Source: Candidatus Aciduliprofundum sp. (lineage in GTDB: Archaea > Thermoplasmatota > Thermoplasmata > Thermoplasmatales > Aciduliprofundaceae). From it: a stretch of 19,050 nucleotides of DNA. The translations under genes and the position numbers were made by a program. Positions 15,080-19,050 of this stretch are shown one piece after another. Under the pieces are notes generated by a model that saw only the letters and a list, made by a program, of their open reading frames with translations, did not search any database and had not been told where the DNA came from. The DNA lies in assembly GCA_015523135.1 (NCBI GenBank), contig WAKY01000019.1, forward strand, positions 1 through 19,050, given 5' to 3'. Positions within the stretch are counted from its first letter, which is position 1. The number at the start of each line of letters is the position of its first letter.

Positions 15080-16126
15080 TTACCTTTGCAATTTCTCCAT
15101 TTCATAAGCTTTTAAACTCTTTACTTCATACTCCTCCCTGAGAATTGGGATCTTTATATCAGTCAAAAGTACTAATATTCTCATTCTATTCTCAAAATTT
15201 GGATCTATTCTAGCACCAATCATAAGATTTGCATCATCCTTCATTAATGAGGATATGGCATCTACGGCGGAGTACACGGCTGAAATAGGTACACTCTCTC
15301 CCGTTGTGATATGTATTACTCCCCCACTCGCTTTTGAGTAGTCCATATCCATTATTAAAGGCCTGTTTAAAGCATCTACCACGATTTTTTTTGGATCATT
15401 TGCATCTCCTTCTCCTATAAGGATGGTAGAATACCTTCCATTCTTCATTATTCTCTTTAAATCTTCCAAATCAATATTCATCAAAGATGGCTTGGTAAGA
15501 ACATCCACGAAGGACATTATTGTATAGCTTATGAGCTGATCCATGACTAAGAATGCCTTTTTGATTGGTAAATTTGGAGCAATTTCCATAAGCTTGTCGT
15601 TCTCCAAAATGATTAATGTATTGGATAATTCAACAATTCTTTTTAATCCTTCTTTTGCCTTTATGAACCTCGCTCTTTCAATCTTGAATGGCATAGTGGC
15701 TATTGTTATCACTAATGCACCTTCCCTCTTTGCTAGCTCTGCAATTATTGGAGTAGCTCCTGTGCCTGTGCCTCCTCCGAGCCCCGTTGTTAGAAAAACA
15801 ATGTCTATACCATCAAATATATTTTCAAGTTCCTTTGATGCAAGGATTGCGCTCTTTTCTCCTATCTCCACTAATCCTCCTGAGCCCAAACCCTTTGTGT
15901 ATTTTTTCAAAAGAATCTTTTTATCCGCCTCCACAGTCCTTAGGTTATTTATATCGGTATTTATTGCAACCGTTGGCACAGAAAGCCCTAATTTTTTCAT
16001 CCTGCTTACAGCATTACAGCCTGCTCCTCCTATTCCCATAACCATAATATTAATCTTTTCTTCGTAGAGCTCCCGCTCAACAAGGGTGTATGAGGAAGCT
16101 CTTCTTATGAGAGATTCTATGCTCAA
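15080..16126 (-). CDS. ftsZ: Cell division GTPase FtsZ
   Basis: Tubulin-like GTPase that polymerises at midcell to form the division ring. It has 348 residues. The nucleotide-binding loops are visible: GIGGAGCNA (31-39), NTD (56-58), GLGSGG (79-84) and the tubulin signature GGGTGTG (117-123). The T7 loop keeps both catalytic aspartates (NIDLED, Asp219 and Asp222), so GTP hydrolysis on assembly should be intact. The C-terminal tail is short and basic. The start is a TTG directly after the stop of the ribbon-helix-helix gene, supported by GGTGAG with a 6-base gap. Archaea often have FtsZ1 and FtsZ2; the CdrS-like neighbour suggests the FtsZ2 type, but I cannot settle this by eye. Co-transcription with both flanking genes is likely. 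Confidence 0.97.
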   Translation of the reverse strand: MSIESLIRRASSYTLVERELYEEKINIMVMGIGGAGCNAVSRMKKLGLSVPTVAINTDINNLRTVEADKKILLKKYTKGLGSGGLVEIGEKSAILASKELENIFDGIDIVFLTTGLGGGTGTGATPIIAELAKREGALVITIATMPFKIERARFIKAKEGLKRIVELSNTLIILENDKLMEIAPNLPIKKAFLVMDQLISYTIMSFVDVLTKPSLMNIDLEDLKRIMKNGRYSTILIGEGDANDPKKIVVDALNRPLIMDMDYSKASGGVIHITTGESVPISAVYSAVDAISSLMKDDANLMIGARIDPNFENRMRILVLLTDIKIPILREEYEVKSLKAYEMEKLQR

Positions 16127-16477
16127 TTAGCTCTCACCTTCCACAATTTCTTTTTTAATTCCTTCCTCAATCTCCTTCTTTGCAAGAGTGGAGATTTGCC
16201 TTCTCACATATTCCCTAACAGCAGTTCTAATGGCATCATCCATATCCACTGCCTCTCCTGCCTCCACGAGCTTAACTAGCATTGCCACTGTGCCCTTTGG
16301 CAAATCCACGCTTATCTTCTCAATATTCCTAGGGGCGAATTTCTCAGCCAAAAAATTCTCAATTGCAGTGCGAACTACCTCGGATAAATTTTTGAATTCT
16401 CCACTCTTGACTAACTCTTCCATCTTCTCCGCCGCATTGCGGGAGAGCCTGATTGTAATCCTTATTGAATCGGACAT
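16127..16477 (-). CDS. Tandem ribbon-helix-helix regulator, CdrS-like
   Basis: A small protein of 116 residues with two ribbon-helix-helix units in one chain. The first is about residues 1-45 (SIRITIRLSRNAAEKMEEL then NLSEVVRTAIENFL). The second is about 51-92 (KISVDLPKGTVAMLVKL then DMDDAIRTAVREYV). Such domains normally bind DNA operators as dimers through the beta ribbon; two in one chain could act as a built-in dimer. In haloarchaea a short RHH regulator, CdrS, is encoded next to ftsZ2 and controls division genes, and this gene sits directly before ftsZ with no gap. I prefer the ATG at 16477; the frame also extends to a TTG at 16510. The C-terminal tail is charged. Autoregulation of the operon is plausible but not shown. 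Confidence 0.88.
   Translation of the reverse strand: MSDSIRITIRLSRNAAEKMEELVKSGEFKNLSEVVRTAIENFLAEKFAPRNIEKISVDLPKGTVAMLVKLVEAGEAVDMDDAIRTAVREYVRRQISTLAKKEIEEGIKKEIVEGES
16133..16138 (-). promoter_or_regulatory. Shine-Dalgarno site of ftsZ
   Basis: GGTGAG lies within the last codons of the regulator gene, 6 bases before the TTG start of ftsZ. It supports this unusual start codon and translational coupling between the two genes. Confidence 0.55.
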
Positions 16478-16528
16478 TTTAACTGCCTCTTTCCATGTTT
16501 TGTCTGACAATAAGTATCACATAATGGG

Positions 16529-16540
16529 TATATATAATTT
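16529..16540. promoter_or_regulatory. Shared TATA element of the divergent ftsZ operon and EMAP-domain gene
   Basis: TATATATAATTT reads as a TATA box on both strands. On the minus strand it would start the regulator-ftsZ transcript near 16507, leaving a leader of about 30 bases. On the plus strand it would start near 16560. A second plus-strand candidate (GTATTTAC near 16555-16562) fits a leaderless start at 16583 better. Confidence 0.45.
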
Positions 16541-16582
16541 TCCCAGAGAAAAAGGTATTTACAGGTATGTAATAAGCCAATC

Positions 16583-17239
16583 ATGGATACTGCGAACAAT
16601 CCAAAGATTCTCATGGCTGAAAAGTGCACAAGGGATATGAAGAATTTATTCAACAATATGCGAGGTGTGGGTAAAGAAGCATCTAAAATTATGAATGATA
16701 TTGAAAGAAAAATTTTGGAGATAAAGTACTCTTATGTAGAAATTGATGCTTTATCACCTATGCTAAAAGAAATGGAATCAAAAATTTTAGAGCTTTACAA
16801 TATTCTTGGGGGAAAAGAGTGGGTAAGTAGATTGAAAAGGGTGAATATTGATGAGGGAAGGATTGCAAGAGTTAAATTTTGCATGAATATCCTTTACAAT
16901 TTATCCTCTCGCTTAAAATTGCCAGATGATCCCGCTTATGCCGTTGATATAAGAATTGGAGAAATTGATAGCGTGATGAAACATCCCAAAGCGGATAAAT
17001 TGAAGATTTGTAATGTTAATGTTGGTAGAATTATCACGGTGGTAACAAATATCCAAAATGTGAAAGAGGGAGAGAAATTGCCTGTGGCATTACTTCCTCC
17101 TGCAGAGTTTTTTGGAATTGTGAGCGAAGGTATGTTTCTCTCTCATAACCTTAAAGAAGGAGCTCCGGGAGAATTGCCAAAGTTGGATGAAGATGAGCTT
17201 AATAATGCTCGTAAAGAAGTTTTAAAACATCTTAAATGA
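16583..17239 (+). CDS. RNA-binding protein with C-terminal EMAP/tRNA-binding (OB-fold) domain
   Basis: A 218-residue protein of the archaeal COG2517 type. Residues about 1-115 are helical and charged, with no recognised domain. Residues about 121-190 form an EMAP II / Trbp111-like OB-fold: DIRIGEIDSVMKHPKADKL (122-140), then ITVVTNIQNVKEGEKLPVAL and a GIVSEGM turn near 178-184. These domains bind the outer corner of tRNA and occur free-standing or attached to methionyl- and phenylalanyl-tRNA synthetases. Its likely partner is tRNA or a synthetase, but this is inferred. The ATG at 16583 is the first in frame after the divergent promoter; Met11 (16613) is an alternative. The 3' end overlaps tiaS by 18 bases. 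Confidence 0.87.
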   Translation: MDTANNPKILMAEKCTRDMKNLFNNMRGVGKEASKIMNDIERKILEIKYSYVEIDALSPMLKEMESKILELYNILGGKEWVSRLKRVNIDEGRIARVKFCMNILYNLSSRLKLPDDPAYAVDIRIGEIDSVMKHPKADKLKICNVNVGRIITVVTNIQNVKEGEKLPVALLPPAEFFGIVSEGMFLSHNLKEGAPGELPKLDEDELNNARKEVLKHLK

Positions 17240-18562
17240 TTTCATATTCTTTATTTTCAAGGGCATGGATAAATGCCTCCTTGCTATTACTGGTACCTCG
17301 TACCATCCTTCTTTTATTTCTCTCTCTAAAATTTTGAATTCTGCTGCCTCCTCTGGAAGTTTTATTCCGCATCTTCTGCATCTGTATCCTTTACCCTTCC
17401 CTATACTCTCCATCCTTCTTCCGCATTTGGGGCATCTTGGATTTGCCACTTTCACCTTTACCTCTGCTAATTTCGTAATTTTTATTTTCTCAATATTGAT
17501 TGTTCTCGGCTCATCCCTAACGCTACCATAAACCTCCACATCGTCTCCCACTCTTAATTTTTCTATTATATTCCTAAAATTCTTTGTTGGCTCGTAAGCA
17601 GCACAATCAATTTTTCCTGTGGAATCTTCAATTTTGAATATTGTATGGCCGCCTTCAATTCTTCTTGCCTCTTCCACGATTTTTCCTCGCAAGATTATAT
17701 TTTGATATACCTTTATATCTTTAATTTTCCTTTTTACAAGGTGCTCGTCAGTGCCTTGATTTGTCAAGAATATAAACCAAGCATTGTAAGGGATGCTTTT
17801 TACCATATCCTTCGCTCTTATTAATTCCTCTGGATTTAAGCCCCTTATTCCGAAAAGTACAGGGGTCTTTGAATGGGGGGATATTGCAATGTAATTATTT
17901 TCATAATCGTAGTTGTCAAAAGTATACTTTGTTTTTTTATCCATCTCAATTACGGAATTTTCATCAATATACCTTTCCTCACCCCATTTATTTTCTGGTA
18001 AATATGTTAAAAGTTCGTATGTAAATTTCTTAGCTCTCCAAGATATGGCTGCGGAGGCACCTATTATCCCCCTTCCATTTTTAAATTTGAAAAATTTTGC
18101 ATCATTCTCTTCTAATAATTTCTCAACGAGAGCAATATCCACAACATCCCTAACTGCTTTCCAGTATAGCCATTCTGGAAGCTTTCTCTTGGAAATAACT
18201 ATTCCTGGATTGGTTGTTGAATCCTCCAAGACAAAATAATTTTTTAAGAGTGGAATTATGTCATCTAAATTAATATTGACATCCTTCCCGTACCTGAAAG
18301 CATAAATTTTATCACCCTCAATCTCTCCCACAACTTTCTTCTCTCCATATCCCTTGCCAACTCTTATGCATACAGCTCCATTTCCCCTTGTCTTCCAAGG
18401 TATGTTTGGATTTAGCCGCACTAATCTTGGTGGGCCTATTAAATCTACTCCAAAATCTTTTAATTTCTCAACCAGCACTTTTACAAGGTATGTGGTGCAC
18501 ATTCCGTTGCGAGAATCGGTATCGTCAATTCCAATATACACGCTCTTACATTCCCCTCGCAT
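17222..18562 (-). CDS. tiaS: tRNA(Ile2) 2-agmatinylcytidine synthetase TiaS
   Basis: Uses ATP and agmatine to convert C34 of the CAU-anticodon isoleucine tRNA into agmatidine, so that it reads AUA and not AUG. This archaeal enzyme is normally essential. The protein has 446 residues with the N-terminal GIDDTDS motif (11-17), the catalytic kinase-like region continuing with the RGNGA block, an OB-fold (about 287-368, with IILRGKIVEEARRIEGG) and a C-terminal zinc ribbon (C377-x2-C380 and C396-x2-C399). The ATG lies about 27 bases from a TATA element, predicting a leaderless mRNA. It is convergent with the EMAP-domain gene and divergent from rpoK. Confidence 0.96.
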   Translation of the reverse strand: MRGECKSVYIGIDDTDSRNGMCTTYLVKVLVEKLKDFGVDLIGPPRLVRLNPNIPWKTRGNGAVCIRVGKGYGEKKVVGEIEGDKIYAFRYGKDVNINLDDIIPLLKNYFVLEDSTTNPGIVISKRKLPEWLYWKAVRDVVDIALVEKLLEENDAKFFKFKNGRGIIGASAAISWRAKKFTYELLTYLPENKWGEERYIDENSVIEMDKKTKYTFDNYDYENNYIAISPHSKTPVLFGIRGLNPEELIRAKDMVKSIPYNAWFIFLTNQGTDEHLVKRKIKDIKVYQNIILRGKIVEEARRIEGGHTIFKIEDSTGKIDCAAYEPTKNFRNIIEKLRVGDDVEVYGSVRDEPRTINIEKIKITKLAEVKVKVANPRCPKCGRRMESIGKGKGYRCRRCGIKLPEEAAEFKILEREIKEGWYEVPVIARRHLSMPLKIKNMKSFKMF

Positions 18563-18584
18563 ATTTGGATTTATCGTTAAAAAG

Positions 18585-18594
18585 CTTTATATAT
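18585..18594. promoter_or_regulatory. Shared TATA element between tiaS and rpoK
   Basis: CTTTATATAT (ATATATAAAG on the minus strand) is centred about 27 bases from the tiaS ATG, which fits a leaderless start, and about 37 bases from the rpoK ATG, which gives a leader of about 10 bases. One A/T element appears able to serve both directions. Confidence 0.5.
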
Positions 18595-18595
18595 G

Positions 18596-18626
18596 AAAAC
18601 CCATTAAACCAAATCTGGTGGGTTTT
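18596..18626. repeat. Inverted repeat between the TATA box and rpoK
   Basis: AAAACCCA (18596-18603) and TGGGTTTT (18619-18626) are perfect inverted repeats. An inner pair ACCA/TGGT (18608-18611 and 18616-18619) overlaps the outer right arm by one base. It ends at the base before the rpoK ATG and contains its GGTGGG ribosome-binding site. It could be an operator or a small hairpin; chance is possible at this length. Confidence 0.4.
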
Positions 18627-18800
18627 ATGGAGTACACAAGGTTTGAAAAGGCGCGCATAATCGGCGCACGAGCATTGCAGATATCTATGGGCGCTCCTGT
18701 TCTTATTCATCTTCCTGAGGATATAGTGGATCCTTTAGATATTGCTATGTACGAGTTTGAAAAGGGTGTTATTCCCATAACTGTTAAAAGGGCTAAATAA
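18627..18800 (+). CDS. rpoK: DNA-directed RNA polymerase subunit K (Rpo6/RpoK)
   Basis: The small archaeal counterpart of eukaryotic Rpb6 and bacterial omega, which helps assemble and stabilise the RNA polymerase core. At 57 residues it is normal for the family and is nearly all signature: YTRFEKARIIGARALQISMG, then the DPLDIAMYEFEKGVIPITVKR block in its usual place. I prefer the ATG at 18627, preceded by GGTGGG; an in-frame GTG at 18618 overlaps that site and would add only three residues. The gene stands alone between divergent tiaS and the convergent nuclease gene, whose 3' end it overlaps by 8 bases. Confidence 0.97.
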   Translation: MEYTRFEKARIIGARALQISMGAPVLIHLPEDIVDPLDIAMYEFEKGVIPITVKRAK

Positions 18801-19050
18801 CGAAATCTTCACCATTTTTTGGCATAATAACTTCAAATCCCTTATCTTTTAAATCTTTTGCAAGGGCTTCTCTATTATCCCCGTGCATTAATATTATCTT
18901 TTCTGGAGAGCATTTTTCGGCAAATTCAATCAACTCTGAGTGTCCTGCATGGGCAGAGAAATCAAAGAAATCTATCTCCATATCAATTTTTTCTTTTACT
19001 CCATACAACTCAAGTATGCCCTCATCCATGAGCAATCTTCCATTTGTTCC
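18793..19050 (-). CDS. Beta-CASP metallo-beta-lactamase nuclease, C-terminal end only
   Basis: The frame is open to the right edge, so the N-terminal metallo-beta-lactamase part is outside the window. The visible 85 residues contain a GTNGRLLMDEG segment, the motif B histidine in DFSAHAGHSEL and the motif C histidine in ILMHGDN, then a short closing domain (GFEVIMPKNGEDF). This is the pattern of archaeal RNA nucleases of the CPSF73 / RNase J group, which process or degrade RNA with two zinc ions. Without the N-terminus I cannot tell aCPSF1 (with KH domains), aCPSF2 or RNase J apart; the ending looks closest to aCPSF2 (COG1236). Confidence 0.87.
   Translation of the reverse strand, partial: GTNGRLLMDEGILELYGVKEKIDMEIDFFDFSAHAGHSELIEFAEKCSPEKIILMHGDNREALAKDLKDKGFEVIMPKNGEDFVI

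Noticed and set aside
15543..16067. A 174-codon open frame on the plus strand opposite ftsZ
   Set aside because: It is the mirror of a strongly conserved coding sequence, has a low-complexity Ile/Ser/Phe composition and matches nothing recognisable. Similar antisense frames opposite srp54, the giant gene and tiaS were dropped for the same reason.
1..19050. tRNA genes, CRISPR arrays, insertion sequences or a replication origin
   Set aside because: No cloverleaf-like CCA-ended segment, no regular short direct repeats with spacers, no transposase and no cluster of origin boxes was seen by eye.

Overview
The window looks like chromosomal DNA from a euryarchaeon. It carries SRP54, an RNA polymerase K subunit, archaeal-only tRNA modification enzymes (TrmY, ArcS, TiaS), FtsZ, a family B DNA polymerase and an archaeal beta-CASP nuclease. 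The DNA is A+T-rich and tightly packed. Several genes have a TATA-like element about 25 bases before the start codon, as expected for leaderless archaeal mRNAs. The gene set and the peptide-type ABC permeases with large external domains would suit a Thermoplasmatota / DHVE2-like (Aciduliprofundum-type) peptide-using thermophile. That lineage is an inference, not something the sequence proves.

Layout. Bases 1-686 hold the 3' end of a class II ribonucleotide reductase. Bases 722-3560 (+) are a translationally coupled trio: srp54, trmY and a radical SAM protein, each overlapping the next by an ATGA. Bases 3547-6968 (-) encode two DppB/DppC-type permeases. Both carry extra extracytoplasmic domains: a beta-propeller inserted in the DppC-like protein, and an N-terminal domain with an EF-hand in the DppB-like protein. 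No ATPase or solute-binding protein gene is in view. Bases 7039-8790 (+) encode a small family B DNA polymerase with intact polymerase motifs, a degenerate exonuclease and no N-terminal domain. Bases 8774-16477 (-) form a probable operon: a tandem ribbon-helix-helix regulator resembling CdrS, ftsZ, a giant protein of about 1587 residues, then arcS. The rest is an EMAP/tRNA-binding-domain protein (+), tiaS (-), rpoK (+) and the 3' end of a beta-CASP nuclease (-).

The best candidate for an undescribed system is the ftsZ operon. Directly downstream of ftsZ is a cytosolic, nearly all-helical protein made of about 23 repeats with a period close to 62 residues. It ends in a beta-sandwich and a C4HC3 (RING/PHD-like) zinc finger. 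This could be a division or cytoskeletal scaffold. The second candidate is the permease pair with built-in external domains. The third is the exonuclease-dead mini-PolB.

No tRNA, rRNA, CRISPR array, insertion sequence or attachment site was seen. No gene-free stretch exceeds about 110 bases. All four convergent gene pairs overlap at their 3' ends by 8-18 bases.
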